Numbered from the stretch's first letter, positions 41,013 through 50,877 are shown. The stretch: DNA of 64,000 nucleotides from Lachnospiraceae bacterium (GCA_902363835.1 CABJBM010000009.1:1-64000), one strand, 5' to 3'. A program made the numbers and translations. The notes: a model not told the origin generated them from the letters alone.

Positions 41013-42895
41013 TACATCTGTCCCTCATAAGCCGTATCAAACCATTCCAGGCACAGATCATGCCAGTTCTCCCATGCCTTTTGCCGCTCTTCCTTCAGTT
41101 CTTCATATTGACCGGCTTCTTCCCACTCTCCTCCATTCCAGAAGTTTTCCGATTCCAGCCACCGTTCCTTCATAACCTCCATAAATGCGGTTAACTCCAT
41201 TACCCGGTCCCTTGCAGGCAAAAGCCGCTCTAAAACCAGGCCAAGCTTCCAATCCAGATAAGCTTCCTCCACCGGTATCTCTCTTAACCGGTGCCTTTCT
41301 GCCTTGGGCACCCCTCGGATTCCGGCAATCAAAGCCTGTTCCTCCGCCCTGATCTGGGCTGGGATTCCTTCCCCTTTTTCTGCCTTTCTGCACCGTTCCA
41401 GATAATGCTCATAACCAAAGGGATAATAAAAAGCGGACTGATTCTCAAATATAAGAACCGATTCCGCCACCCGGCTTAAAAAGTAACGGTCATGGGATAC
41501 AAACAAAATGGTTCCCGTATAAGCCTTGAATGCGGATTCCAGAGTCTCCTTTGCCCTGATGTCCATGTGATTGGTTGGTTCATCCAGGATCAGAAAATTA
41601 GGCCTGCTCTGTAAAAGCTCTGCAAGGACAAGCCTGGCCTTTTCCCCTCCTGAAAGAAGGCCTACCCGCTTTCCTGCCTCTTTTCCTCCAAACAGGTATG
41701 CTCCCAAAATGCTGCGGACCTCTTTTTCCGTCAGGGCCGGGAAAAGATCATGAAAATGCTCTGCAACGGATTTATCAGAATCAATTTCTGAAGAATGCTG
41801 GTCAAAGTAACCCATGGTAATCTGGTTTCCCAGGGAATGCTTCCCGGAAACCGGAGGAATAAGGCCTGCCGCTGTTTTTAAAAAGGTGCTCTTTCCTGCC
41901 CCATTCGGACCAAGGATCCCAATTTTCTGCCCTCTGCGGATCCTTATGGACAGCTCCATTAAAGGACGGTCATAACCGATTTTCAAGTGCTCCGCTTCAA
42001 AGACCCATTTGCTGCCTGAAAAAGCCGGCTCCAAAGGGCCGGTGAACATATGGATATCATCCTCCGCCGGTTTTACCGCCTGCCCCATCCTTTCCATTGC
42101 CTTTCTCTTTGCCCTGGCAAATGCAGCTTTATTGGGCTTAGTCTTAAACCGCTCCACCAGATCATTTAAGCGTTTCAATTCCTCCTGCTGCCGCTCATAA
42201 GCTTTTGTCTGTATCCTGACCGCCTTCCTCTTCTCCTCCCGGTAATGGGTATAATTGCCCGGATACTTAGTAAGCCTTTTTCCTGACAGCTCATATACCA
42301 CCGATGCCGTCTGGTCCAGAAAAAAGCGGTCATGGGATACCATTACCACTGCTTTATCATACTGCTTCATATACTGCTCCAGCCATTCCACAGCCTGGAT
42401 ATCCAGATGATTGGTGGGCTCGTCAAGGAGCAGAATGTCCGGCTTTAACAGCAGATGGCGGATAAGGGCAATCTTTGTCTGCTCCCCTCCGGAAAACTGG
42501 GAAAGCCTTTTCTTTTTATCTTCCTTTGTAAATCCAAGCCCGGTAAACAGGGTATCATATTCCCGTTCATACTCATACCGCTCCATGGAAAAGGAATCTG
42601 CAAAAGGGCAGGAGGACAGCAGTTCTTCTTCCACTGTCCTGCCTTTATCCTCAAACGCCTGCTGCTTTAAGTAACCAACCGTCACTTTTCTGGAACTAAT
42701 GATTCCCGGGCCTCCCCGCTTATCATCCCGGTCCAGCTCAAGTTCTCCGGCAATCAGTCTTAAGAGGGTGGTTTTTCCGGCCCCATTGTTTCCTACTACC
42801 GCTATTTTTTCCCTGCCATGTATTTCAAAATCAATATGCGACAGGATTAAGCTGCCCCCTGCAGTGACTGTCCCATCCTTTATGTGATATAACAT
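41012..42895 (-). CDS. ABC-F family ATPase (ribosome-associated type)
   Basis: 627 aa with two ABC domains and no membrane segment. Domain 1: Walker A GNNGAGKTT, signature FSGGEQTK, Walker B ILLLDEPTNHLD. A charged inter-domain linker (~245-305, RIQTKAYERQQEELKRL onwards) would reach into the ribosome. Domain 2: GPNGAGKST, LSGGEKARL, FLILDEPTNHMD. A C-terminal extension follows (~510-627). ABC-F proteins rescue stalled ribosomes or protect them from antibiotics; which subgroup this is cannot be told. The start at 42895 uses the ATG with AGGA upstream; a TTG two codons earlier is too close to that site. Confidence 0.87.
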   Translation of the reverse strand: MLYHIKDGTVTAGGSLILSHIDFEIHGREKIAVVGNNGAGKTTLLRLIAGELELDRDDKRGGPGIISSRKVTVGYLKQQAFEDKGRTVEEELLSSCPFADSFSMERYEYEREYDTLFTGLGFTKEDKKKRLSQFSGGEQTKIALIRHLLLKPDILLLDEPTNHLDIQAVEWLEQYMKQYDKAVVMVSHDRFFLDQTASVVYELSGKRLTKYPGNYTHYREEKRKAVRIQTKAYERQQEELKRLNDLVERFKTKPNKAAFARAKRKAMERMGQAVKPAEDDIHMFTGPLEPAFSGSKWVFEAEHLKIGYDRPLMELSIRIRRGQKIGILGPNGAGKSTFLKTAAGLIPPVSGKHSLGNQITMGYFDQHSSEIDSDKSVAEHFHDLFPALTEKEVRSILGAYLFGGKEAGKRVGLLSGGEKARLVLAELLQSRPNFLILDEPTNHMDIRAKETLESAFKAYTGTILFVSHDRYFLSRVAESVLIFENQSAFYYPFGYEHYLERCRKAEKGEGIPAQIRAEEQALIAGIRGVPKAERHRLREIPVEEAYLDWKLGLVLERLLPARDRVMELTAFMEVMKERWLESENFWNGGEWEEAGQYEELKEERQKAWENWHDLCLEWFDTAYEGQM

Positions 42896-42952
42896 TTCCA
42901 AATTGTCCTGTTCTTAAATTTTATTCTGTTCCATTCTTTTTCTCTTAACAAA

Positions 42953-44254
42953 CTATAAGGCATCACGGGTATTTGCGTGTGCCTGTCTGTCCCGGATGGA
43001 CTGGAGCACAGGCACTAGGAAGGTAGCTATAAGACCTCCTGCAAAGCCGTTGTTATAAAGGTTCATGCCGCCGTAAACAATTCCCACATTAAGGGCGGCG
43101 GACGAATGAAGAAATCCGGCTATAAGACCTGCAACAACGCCGAACTCGCCGGCAATGGGCGCAAGGGTCGTGGACAATAAAAGTGCCAGAATAGCGCTGG
43201 GGTCCGTAATGTTCCAGTGATGGATCATTCCTCCCAGAATAACCCCCATCATAATAGGAAGAATGTTTCGGAGATGTTTTCCTGTTGCGCTGAAGCCTAC
43301 AATGGTGAATATCCCTCCAATGGTAGGTCCGTTTAAAGCGCCTCCTGATATGACCAGAATCAGGGTTGCTGCAATCCCGTTAATTCCCATATTAAGCAGG
43401 GTAGGTCCAAATCCCTCACTTTTTACATAATCCGTTCCGCTGAGGCCGTATGTTTTCAATAAGGCCAGATAACGCTTTCCAACATTCTCTGACAGCAGAA
43501 ATGAGAAAACTATCATGCCGAGAAACAAAAACAGGAGCAGCCCTGCAAAAAGCTCATTGCTGATCTCAGACCAGATCAGCCTTTCCTCTATGGTAATTCC
43601 AAAAGATTTCATCAAAGAGACTATGACCGTGGCAATGATGCCGGCGGAAAATCCTACATTATAAAGAGAATATCCCTTATGTGCGTAGTGAGTATGGGTG
43701 GACAGAGGCGGAAGTACAAATCCAATTGCCAACCCAACAAAAATGCTCAGAATCAGTCTGGAAGCCAGGTGCAGATTACCGATCTGCATGATCTGAGTAA
43801 TAATCGGGGACAGAGAAGTCCCGTAAAAGCCAACATAGATATATCGGGTTATAGGAGTTTTATGATAATAAGAATACAGGCAAATCCCCATCATGATAGC
43901 CCATATGTTCATGATATTTTTCCCAAATAAGGAAAAACCAAACATGAGAAAGCATGAGGTTATAGTATGGCCGCTCATCTCCATACCAAGAAAATAAACA
44001 ATTGCAATACTTAATAAGGTTAATACACCCGCATTGACAAACGCAGCTCCTACGCCGCCAATGGCAAAATAATCCGTTATCAGAAAATCCGGCTCTCTGA
44101 CAATGGTAATGATACCTCTCCAGATTCCGTCAAACGGCTGCAGTAAAAAACCTGCAACAATAAAATAAATCGGCACCAGGGCAAGAATCTGGAATTTCGT
44201 CCGCCTGGACAGCGGTCCACGATTTCTGACTTTAAATGATAGTTGTCCTGTCAT
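42953..44254 (-). CDS. DUF1576 family membrane protein
   Basis: 433 aa with about 11-12 hydrophobic helices. Gly-rich internal blocks such as ALNGPTIGGIFTIVGFSATGKH and AGEFGVVAGLIAGFLHSS are typical of the DUF1576 family as I know it. No transport motif is recognised. It lies between ABC-F (51 bp downstream) and a terminator after the P-type ATPase, so it may be co-transcribed with ABC-F. AAAGGA precedes the ATG. The function is unknown. Confidence 0.75.
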   Translation of the reverse strand: MTGQLSFKVRNRGPLSRRTKFQILALVPIYFIVAGFLLQPFDGIWRGIITIVREPDFLITDYFAIGGVGAAFVNAGVLTLLSIAIVYFLGMEMSGHTITSCFLMFGFSLFGKNIMNIWAIMMGICLYSYYHKTPITRYIYVGFYGTSLSPIITQIMQIGNLHLASRLILSIFVGLAIGFVLPPLSTHTHYAHKGYSLYNVGFSAGIIATVIVSLMKSFGITIEERLIWSEISNELFAGLLLFLFLGMIVFSFLLSENVGKRYLALLKTYGLSGTDYVKSEGFGPTLLNMGINGIAATLILVISGGALNGPTIGGIFTIVGFSATGKHLRNILPIMMGVILGGMIHHWNITDPSAILALLLSTTLAPIAGEFGVVAGLIAGFLHSSAALNVGIVYGGMNLYNNGFAGGLIATFLVPVLQSIRDRQAHANTRDAL

Positions 44255-44312
44255 GTGTCGTTCCTTTCTCCTCTATTAAATTTTTAGATACTGAAGTATT
44301 TTATCATTTTTA

Positions 44313-44353
44313 AAAAAGAGGTTCAACATATTTTTACGGCTGAACCTCTTTTT
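44313..44353 (-). terminator. Terminator of the P-type ATPase gene
   Basis: AAAAAGAGGTTCA (44313-44325) pairs perfectly with TGAACCTCTTTTT (44341-44353); the minus strand has a T-run after the second arm. Confidence 0.88.
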
Positions 44354-44363
44354 CCTCAGGAAA

Positions 44364-46979
44364 TTACTTCCTGTTTTCTTTTATGACTTTAGTAAACTGA
44401 ATGATCACCGTAGGGATGATTGCAAGACCATACACAATGCCGATCTGGCCTCCTGAAAGGGGAGTTACGGAAAACAGCCTTTCAAGGGCGGGCACAAACA
44501 TGACAAGGCTTAACAGGGAAACTCCTGCCAGGAACGCTCCTAAGCTGTACCAGTTGCTTGCAAAGCCCAGCCGGAAAATGGAATGGCGGCTTCTGCAGTT
44601 AAATCCATGAAACAATCTGGAAAGGGTCAAGGTACAAAAGGCCATGGTGCTGGCCGTTGAGGCGCTGCCCTGTCTTAAACCAATATGAAAAGCCGTCATG
44701 GTGCATACGGCGATCAGGCCGCCCTGGATCAATAGCTTAACCATAAATTCTTTAGACAGGATTCCTTCCTTCGGATCTCTTGGCTTCCGGTTAAGGAGAC
44801 CGTGCTCCGCAGGCTCCATGCCAATGGCAATAGCCGGAAGGGAGTCTGTCAGCAGGTTAATGAACAGTAAATGAACCGGAGCAAAGGGAACCGGAAGAGC
44901 CATAACGGAAGTGTAAAGGACGGAAAGGATTCCCGCCATGTTGCCTGAAAGCAAAAACTGAATGGCATTTTTTATGTTCCGGTACACATTCCGGCCGTTG
45001 GCAACCGCCTTTATAATGGTGGCAAAATTATCATCCGCCAGAATCATGGAAGCAGCATCCTTGGAAACCTCTGTTCCCGTAATTCCCATGGCCACTCCAA
45101 TGTCAGCCTTTTTTAAGGCAGGAGCATCATTGACTCCATCTCCCGTCATTGAAACAACATTTCCCCTCCGCTGCCATGCGTCCACAATGCGGATCTTATT
45201 TTCCGGTGATACTCTGGCATATACGGAAGTCTTTGTAATATTGGAATCCAGCTCTTCATCGGTCATGGCGTCTAATTCCGCACCGGTTACAGCCATATCC
45301 CCATCTTCAAAAATCCCGATCTGTTTTGCTATGGCGGTTGCCGTGATCTTATGGTCTCCCGTGATCATGACCGGCCGGATTCCAGCCCGTTTGGCATCTG
45401 CCACCGCTTCCTTGGACTCTTCTCTCGGCGGATCCACCATGGAAATAAGTCCAATGAAGATAAAACCGTTTTCAGAATTTAAGGAAAGCACATGGTTTTC
45501 TTCCACTTCCTTATAGGCAAAGGCAAGGACCCGAAGCCCATTCTCTGAAAATCTCATATTCTGCTCAAAAATATCTTCCTTATCCTTTTCCGTCAGTTCC
45601 CTGATTCCCTCTGAGGTACGGATATGGGTGGTGCGGTACAGCAGCACATCCACCGCACCTTTGGTCAGTACGGTAGAAACTCCATGAAGCTGGTATTTGG
45701 TGCTCATCAGCTTCCGGTCGGAATCAAAGGGAAGCTCCTCCAGACGGTGCATCATTTCCCTGATGAGATCGTGGCTTAAGCTGATTTTGCCCGCCATTTC
45801 AAGCAGAGCATACTCCGTGGGATCACCGATCCCCTTTCCTTCCACAATGGAAGAATCATTGGTCAGCACCGCATCGTAAAGAAGATACCGGTGCAGCTGG
45901 TTGCGAAGACTTAAATCATCCGGCTTACAGACTTTGCCGTCCACATAAATTTCCTGTACAGTCATTTTATTCTGAGTCAGGGTTCCTGTCTTATCTGAAC
46001 AGATAACGGAAACACAGCCTAAGCTTTCCACTGCTTTTAATTCCTTGATAATGGCATTTTCCCTGGCCATCCGCTGGGTTCCCATTGCCTGAACAATGGT
46101 AACAATGGAGCTTAATGCCTCGGGAATTGCTGCGACTGCAAGGGCCACTGCAAACATCAGGGAATCCAGAAGGGGCATTTTACGATAAATGCTTAACAGG
46201 AACACCAGAGCACAGATCACCATGATGACCATGGCAAGGCGGCTGGAAAACTGATCCAAGCTGACCTGCAAAGGTGTTTTCTTCTCCTTTGTAGCGTTCA
46301 TCAGGCTGGCGATCTTACCGATCTCCGTATCCATTCCTGTTCCCGTGACAGCCACAACTGCCCTTCCATAAGTAACCAGGCTTCCGGAATAAACCATATT
46401 GGTCCGGTCAGCCAGGGGGACTTCTGTTTCAAGAATCCCCTCTTCTTTATCCACATTGGTGGATTCGCCGGTTAATGAGCTTTCATTGACCTGCAGAGAA
46501 TAATTATTAAGGATCCTTCCGTCAGCCACTACCATGTCTCCGGCTTCCAGAAGCAGAATATCTCCGGGAACCACACCTCTTGAAGGAATCTCAATTTTTT
46601 GCCCGTCACGGACCACCTTGGCCGTGGGTGATGATAAGGATTTTAAGCTTGCCAGGGACTTCTGCGCTTTTTCATGCTGCACCGTTCCAAGAACTGCATT
46701 TAAAACAATGACCGCCACAATAACAATGGTGCTTTCTACATTTCCCGAAAGCATGGAAATGACGGCCGCTGCAATCAGAATGACCACCAGCAGATCACGG
46801 AACTGCTCAGCAAATACCTGAAGTGTGCCTTTTTTCTTTCCTTCCTCCAGGACATTTTCTCCCTTGCTGGTAAGAAGTCCGGCAGCTTCCTCTGCGCTTA
46901 ATCCTTCCATTGATGTACGAAGCTCTGCTAATACTTCCTCTTCTGTTTTCTGATACCAGTCTCTCAAACTTTCCTCCAT
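44364..46979 (-). CDS. P-type cation ATPase, Ca2+/Mn2+ type (P2A-like)
   Basis: 871 aa with about ten membrane helices. Phosphorylation site CSDKTGTLTQNKM, actuator loop LTGES, hinge TGDGVNDAPALKKADIGVAMG, and the M4 cation motif AAIPEALSS (PEAL, as in bacterial calcium/manganese pumps). It moves divalent cations out of the cytoplasm with ATP. A yybP-ykoY-type riboswitch and terminator lie directly upstream (47060-47205). This argues for Mn2+ export, as known for riboswitch-controlled P-type ATPases such as Lactococcus YoaB. The ribosome site is weak (GGAC before ATG 46979). Confidence 0.9.
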   Translation of the reverse strand: MEESLRDWYQKTEEEVLAELRTSMEGLSAEEAAGLLTSKGENVLEEGKKKGTLQVFAEQFRDLLVVILIAAAVISMLSGNVESTIVIVAVIVLNAVLGTVQHEKAQKSLASLKSLSSPTAKVVRDGQKIEIPSRGVVPGDILLLEAGDMVVADGRILNNYSLQVNESSLTGESTNVDKEEGILETEVPLADRTNMVYSGSLVTYGRAVVAVTGTGMDTEIGKIASLMNATKEKKTPLQVSLDQFSSRLAMVIMVICALVFLLSIYRKMPLLDSLMFAVALAVAAIPEALSSIVTIVQAMGTQRMARENAIIKELKAVESLGCVSVICSDKTGTLTQNKMTVQEIYVDGKVCKPDDLSLRNQLHRYLLYDAVLTNDSSIVEGKGIGDPTEYALLEMAGKISLSHDLIREMMHRLEELPFDSDRKLMSTKYQLHGVSTVLTKGAVDVLLYRTTHIRTSEGIRELTEKDKEDIFEQNMRFSENGLRVLAFAYKEVEENHVLSLNSENGFIFIGLISMVDPPREESKEAVADAKRAGIRPVMITGDHKITATAIAKQIGIFEDGDMAVTGAELDAMTDEELDSNITKTSVYARVSPENKIRIVDAWQRRGNVVSMTGDGVNDAPALKKADIGVAMGITGTEVSKDAASMILADDNFATIIKAVANGRNVYRNIKNAIQFLLSGNMAGILSVLYTSVMALPVPFAPVHLLFINLLTDSLPAIAIGMEPAEHGLLNRKPRDPKEGILSKEFMVKLLIQGGLIAVCTMTAFHIGLRQGSASTASTMAFCTLTLSRLFHGFNCRSRHSIFRLGFASNWYSLGAFLAGVSLLSLVMFVPALERLFSVTPLSGGQIGIVYGLAIIPTVIIQFTKVIKENRK

Positions 46980-47059
46980 TCTGCTGTCCTGCTGAGACAG
47001 CCTGTATCAATAAGTACTTTCCGCATCTGATTTATTATTGCCCCAAAAGGTAAAGAAAA

Positions 47060-47121
47060 AGACTTTCAATGTATTTATTCTGAAGAATATCAAATGTTCA
47101 GAATAAATACACTAAAAGTCT
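47060..47121 (-). terminator. Riboswitch expression platform: 25-bp terminator stem
   Basis: Arms 47060-47084 and 47097-47121 match at 23 of 25 positions around a 12-nt loop; on the minus strand TCTTTTTCTTT follows. It is between the aptamer and the ATPase start, and its 5' arm begins within a few bases of the aptamer's last conserved block, so the aptamer state can decide termination. Confidence 0.8.
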
Positions 47122-47205
47122 GGTAACCATTGTCTGGCATGCACCACCAGGCTGCCATCTGACAGTCAGGATGTTGATGATGCATTAAAACTACTCCCTC
47201 TTAAT
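47122..47205 (-). ncRNA. yybP-ykoY (Mn2+) riboswitch aptamer
   Basis: On the minus strand the leader reads AAGAGGGAGTAG (near 47191-47203), the hallmark 5' block of this class (GGGGAGUAG). It is followed by a GCATCATCAACA arm, a CTGACTGTCAG hairpin, GGCAGCC, and the 3' block GCCAGACAATGGTTACC. The TGCATCATC / GGTGGTGCA pairing closes the central stem. A promoter sits 5', a terminator 3', and a P-type cation ATPase follows, the genomic setting known for this class. In known members Mn2+ binding disrupts the terminator and turns the exporter on. The class call is by eye. Confidence 0.82.
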
Positions 47206-47253
47206 GAAGCATATTCAATTTTAAATCAGATGCTTATGTCCTTGATCCAGACA

Positions 47254-47282
47254 ATTATACGTTCTAATGATTCATTTGTCAA
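47254..47282 (-). promoter_or_regulatory. Promoter of the riboswitch-ATPase transcript
   Basis: Minus strand TTGACA (47277-47282), 17-bp spacer, TATAAT (47254-47259). Both hexamers are perfect. Confidence 0.85.
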
Positions 47283-47327
47283 CAACCAATTATCATTTTC
47301 AATATAATCGTATCAGCCCGCTGTCTG

Positions 47328-48344
47328 TTACAGCATCACATTTATCTTCATATAATTTCCAGAATTCTTTTCAATATCAGCGATCATTGCCGGAGCCTCT
47401 TCCATTGTAACGGTTCTGGTCAGTATTTTTCTCACATCCACCCTGCCCTTATGGATCAGCTCAATGGCTTCTTCAAATTCATTGGCGCTGGTGCGTGCTC
47501 CCCTGATATCAATTTCCTTTCTTGTGATCAGATCGGTGGGAAGGGGGGTCTCCTTTTTCGGCCAGCCCGTAAGGGTAACGCGGCCTGCATTGGACACAAT
47601 ATCCAGGGCAGAACGGACTGCCGGATTAGCTCCGGAACACTCCATGACAAGCTCTGCCATACGCCCCTTTGTATATTCCTCCACCTTTTCTGTCAGGTTT
47701 TCTTTTGCCGAATGAATGGTATGCTTTACTCCCAGACTCCTTGCAAAGGAAAGGCGCTCCTCCACAACGTCAATGACAATGGGCTCCGCCCCGTAAGCCA
47801 GAGCAGACATTGCCCCCAGAATACCGATGGGACCTGCCCCTATGACAGCCACATGCTCTCCTTTTTTTAAGCCTCCCCTGTGAATGCCGTGAAGGGCAAT
47901 GGTCAGAGGCTCTGCCATAGGCGCAATATCCCAGGGCATATCCTCAGGAAGCTTCCACAGCATATCCGCGGGATGCACCATATAATCAGACATCCCTCCC
48001 TCCACATGAACGCCAAGGACCTTTAAATCAGTACAGCAGTTGGTGCGCCCAATGGAACAGGGGTAGCATTTTCCGCAATAGAGATAGGGATCTACAATTA
48101 CATGGTCACCTGCCTTGATTCCTCTTTTATTATCTTCCGGAATGGATATGACCTCTCCCACCACCTCATGGCCAATGGTCCTTGGATAGGATACCAGGGG
48201 GTTGGTTCCCCGGAAAGCGCCAATATCACTTCCGCAGATACCTGCCGCCCGTACTTTAATGAGAGCCTGTCCCTCCTTTGGTTCCGGTTTTTCAATATCA
48301 ATACATGAAACCTTCCATGGTTCTTTTAAATAGATCGCACGCAT
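47328..48344 (-). CDS. Zinc-dependent medium-chain alcohol (polyol) dehydrogenase
   Basis: 338 aa. Catalytic zinc ligands are Cys37 and His59-Glu60 (GHE), and the structural zinc site is Cys90, 93, 96 and 104. The Rossmann motif GAGPIGILGA lies near residue 168. Closest in style to sorbitol, threonine or galactitol-phosphate dehydrogenases. It oxidises a secondary alcohol with NAD(P). It is 42 bp after livF and reads as the last gene of the Liv operon, so its substrate may be what that importer brings in (inference). GGAGG precedes the ATG. Confidence 0.87.
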   Translation of the reverse strand: MRAIYLKEPWKVSCIDIEKPEPKEGQALIKVRAAGICGSDIGAFRGTNPLVSYPRTIGHEVVGEVISIPEDNKRGIKAGDHVIVDPYLYCGKCYPCSIGRTNCCTDLKVLGVHVEGGMSDYMVHPADMLWKLPEDMPWDIAPMAEPLTIALHGIHRGGLKKGEHVAVIGAGPIGILGAMSALAYGAEPIVIDVVEERLSFARSLGVKHTIHSAKENLTEKVEEYTKGRMAELVMECSGANPAVRSALDIVSNAGRVTLTGWPKKETPLPTDLITRKEIDIRGARTSANEFEEAIELIHKGRVDVRKILTRTVTMEEAPAMIADIEKNSGNYMKINVML

Positions 48345-48386
48345 GTTTCCTTTACCTCCATAGATTATGCCGGCAGCAGCCGGCCA

Positions 48387-49097
48387 TCAGCCTCCCAGAT
48401 AGGCTTTTTTGATTTCATCTGAATCCATCAGTACTTTGCTTTCTCCTCCTGCAACCAGGTTTCCCACCTCCAGGACATAAGTTCTGTCAGATATGGACAT
48501 AGCCATAAACGCATTCTGCTCCACAATTGCAATGGGTATATTTCTCACCTTATTTACACGGACAATGACGTCAAACATATCATCAACAATTACCGGCGCA
48601 AGGCCAAGGCTTGGCTCATCCAACATCAAAAGCTCCGGATCAGACATAAGTCCCCTTGCAATTGCCAGCATCTGCTGCTCGCCTCCTGACATGGAACCAG
48701 CTTTCTGCTTTGCCCGTTCCTTTAACCTTGGAAAGATGGCATACTGTTCTTCCAGATGCCGTTCCATTTCAGCCTTTGACATCTTTATGGAATAGGCGCC
48801 CATTTCCAAGTTCTCCTGAACCGTCATATTAGGAAAAATTTCCCGGCCCTCCGGAACATAAACGATTTTTTTGCTCACCACCTTATGGGGAGGAAGGCTG
48901 CTTATGACCTGGCCATTGTATTCAATGGTGCCGTTTTTCGGCTTATTGATTCCCATAATGGACTTCATCAGGGTAGTCTTTCCCGCCCCGTTGGCTCCGA
49001 TAATGGACACGATTTCCTTATCTCCAACCTCAATGGATACGTCAAACAGAGCCTGGACCTTGCCATAATATACGTCAATCCCATTTACCTTAAGCAT
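48387..49097 (-). CDS. Branched-chain amino acid-type ABC transporter ATPase (LivF type)
   Basis: 236 aa. Walker A GANGAGKTT, signature MSGGEQQM, Walker B LLMLDEPSLGLAP and switch His region IAIVEQN, all in the LivF arrangement. It overlaps livG by 8 bp. It works as a heterodimer with LivG to drive LivH/LivM. GGGGGG precedes the ATG. Confidence 0.9.
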   Translation of the reverse strand: MLKVNGIDVYYGKVQALFDVSIEVGDKEIVSIIGANGAGKTTLMKSIMGINKPKNGTIEYNGQVISSLPPHKVVSKKIVYVPEGREIFPNMTVQENLEMGAYSIKMSKAEMERHLEEQYAIFPRLKERAKQKAGSMSGGEQQMLAIARGLMSDPELLMLDEPSLGLAPVIVDDMFDVIVRVNKVRNIPIAIVEQNAFMAMSISDRTYVLEVGNLVAGGESKVLMDSDEIKKAYLGG

Positions 49098-49905
49098 TTC
49101 CAGCCCCCCTTGCCATATTCTGTTTATACCGGTCTCCTAAATATGCCTTTATCACCACCGGATCCTGCTGTATTTCTTCCGGTGTGCCTTCGGCAATCTT
49201 TGCTCCGAAGTTAATGACTGTTATGTAGTTGCTGATGTTCATGATCACATCCATATTGTGCTCGATGAGGAAAATATCAATGCCGGAATCAAACACCTTT
49301 AGCATGATATTCACAAATTCCACACGCTCGGAAGGATTTAACCCTGCGGCAGGCTCATCCAGAAACAGCAGTTTTGGATCCGACATGAGAGATCTTGCAA
49401 GTTCCGTAAGCTTTTGCTTGCCGTAAGGCATATTGGACGGATACTCATTTGCTAAATCCTTTAATCCCATAAACTCCAGGATCTGATCCGCTTTTTCGCT
49501 CATGAGCTTTTCTTCCTTGTAAGCTGCTTTGATATCAAACAGAAATGGAATAAATCCTTGCTTTCTGTCCGTCATATTTCCCATCATCAGGTTTTCCTTC
49601 ACAGTCATGGAACGGTATAATTTTAAATTCTGGAACGTCCGGCTGCAGCTGGTCCGGGCGATCTGATGGGCGCTCATACCACTTATCTTGGTTTCCTCAT
49701 GGTAAATCTCTCCCTCTGTTAAGGGCAGAAGACCGGTTATCATATTTATGGCTGTTGACTTGCCCGCTCCGTTTGGACCGATCAGGGCATGGATAGTGCG
49801 TTCCTTCATATCCAGAGAAAGATCATTTACCGCAACCAGTCCGGAAAAGCGTTTTGTTACATGATTTAGAGTTAAAATGGATTTTCCTTCCCTGTTATCT
49901 GCCAT
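49090..49905 (-). CDS. Branched-chain amino acid-type ABC transporter ATPase (LivG type)
   Basis: 271 aa. Walker A GPNGAGKST, LivG-type insert ending RTFQNLKLYRSMTVKENL, a degenerate signature (YGKQKLTEL), and Walker B LLFLDEPAAGLNP. I set the start at 49905, where AAGGAG precedes an ATG giving a normal LivG N-terminus; a longer frame to 49989 would run deep into livM. It overlaps livM by 11 bp. Confidence 0.88.
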   Translation of the reverse strand: MADNREGKSILTLNHVTKRFSGLVAVNDLSLDMKERTIHALIGPNGAGKSTAINMITGLLPLTEGEIYHEETKISGMSAHQIARTSCSRTFQNLKLYRSMTVKENLMMGNMTDRKQGFIPFLFDIKAAYKEEKLMSEKADQILEFMGLKDLANEYPSNMPYGKQKLTELARSLMSDPKLLFLDEPAAGLNPSERVEFVNIMLKVFDSGIDIFLIEHNMDVIMNISNYITVINFGAKIAEGTPEEIQQDPVVIKAYLGDRYKQNMARGAGNA

Positions 49906-50866
49906 TTGCCTGCTCTCCTTTCCCTGCTCTTGCCGTTCCCTTCCTGCTTCTAAATAGCGAAACCATTCCATTTGGCATAAAGATGACAAACAGCAGCGTA
50001 ATGATGGAAAATACCAGCCAATAGTAATTTTCCATGAATCTTAACAATTCCGGCACAAGAGTCACCAGGATTGCACCCAGAACATTGCCTGGCACAGAGC
50101 CGATTCCTCCGATGACCAGCATGACAACGTAGTTAATGGAATACTCCAGGTTATATGCACTTGGGTTGATAAAACCAACGTAGTGGGCATAAAGGCTGCC
50201 GGCCACGGTGGCATAGACGGCGGCAAGGGTAAATGCCAGAATCTTAATGGATGCAATGTTTACGCCTCCTGCTTCCACTGCCTCCGGATTATCCTTAACT
50301 GCCAGGAAAGCCCGTCCCCATTTGGAATTGACAATCCTGTATGCATTGAAGATAAGAATCACTGCTATGATGAGATAGAGATAATAAATCTCTTTATTTG
50401 TCTGGAATTTGTGGCCCAATATGGAAAAAGGCGGAATTCCCGTTACTCCCAATGCTCCTCCGGTCAGGCCTGTTAAATTGGTCATCAGAATGCGGACGAT
50501 CTCAGAAAAGCCAATGGTAGTAAGGGCTAAGTATACTCCGGACACCCTTAAGGAAGGATAACCCAGACCCATTCCGATTAAAAATCCCATTCCAATGGCC
50601 GCAATCAGGCAGATCCACGGATTGATCCCAAGCCTCGTAGCCAAGAGGGAAGAAGTATATGCTCCCATGGAAAAAATGCCGGCTGTTCCAAGATTCATCT
50701 GACCGGTAAGACCGGTTATGAAATTAAGCCCCACAACTATGATGATATTGATCAGCACCTGGATCATCAAATTCAGATGATAGTTATTGGAAATAAACAT
50801 GGGCAGAACCGCTGCCAGAACAATTGCGGCCACTGCAATCAATGCTGTTGATTTATTGATTTTCAT
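49895..50866 (-). CDS. Branched-chain amino acid-type ABC permease (LivM type)
   Basis: 323 aa with about ten helices. LivM blocks: NFITGLTGQMNLGTAGIFSMGAY, GYPSLRVSGVYLALTT and VIGGIGSVPGNVLGAI. The hydrophilic C-terminus is Arg/Lys/Gly-rich. It is 11 bp after livH; AAGGAGG precedes the ATG. Confidence 0.9.
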   Translation of the reverse strand: MKINKSTALIAVAAIVLAAVLPMFISNNYHLNLMIQVLINIIIVVGLNFITGLTGQMNLGTAGIFSMGAYTSSLLATRLGINPWICLIAAIGMGFLIGMGLGYPSLRVSGVYLALTTIGFSEIVRILMTNLTGLTGGALGVTGIPPFSILGHKFQTNKEIYYLYLIIAVILIFNAYRIVNSKWGRAFLAVKDNPEAVEAGGVNIASIKILAFTLAAVYATVAGSLYAHYVGFINPSAYNLEYSINYVVMLVIGGIGSVPGNVLGAILVTLVPELLRFMENYYWLVFSIITLLFVIFMPNGMVSLFRSRKGTARAGKGEQANGR

Positions 50867-50877
50867 AGCGTTCCTCC

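Noticed and set aside
41012-42895. ABC transporter ATPase of an importer or exporter
   Set aside because: Two ABC domains joined by a charged linker, with no membrane domain or permease gene nearby, is the ABC-F layout.
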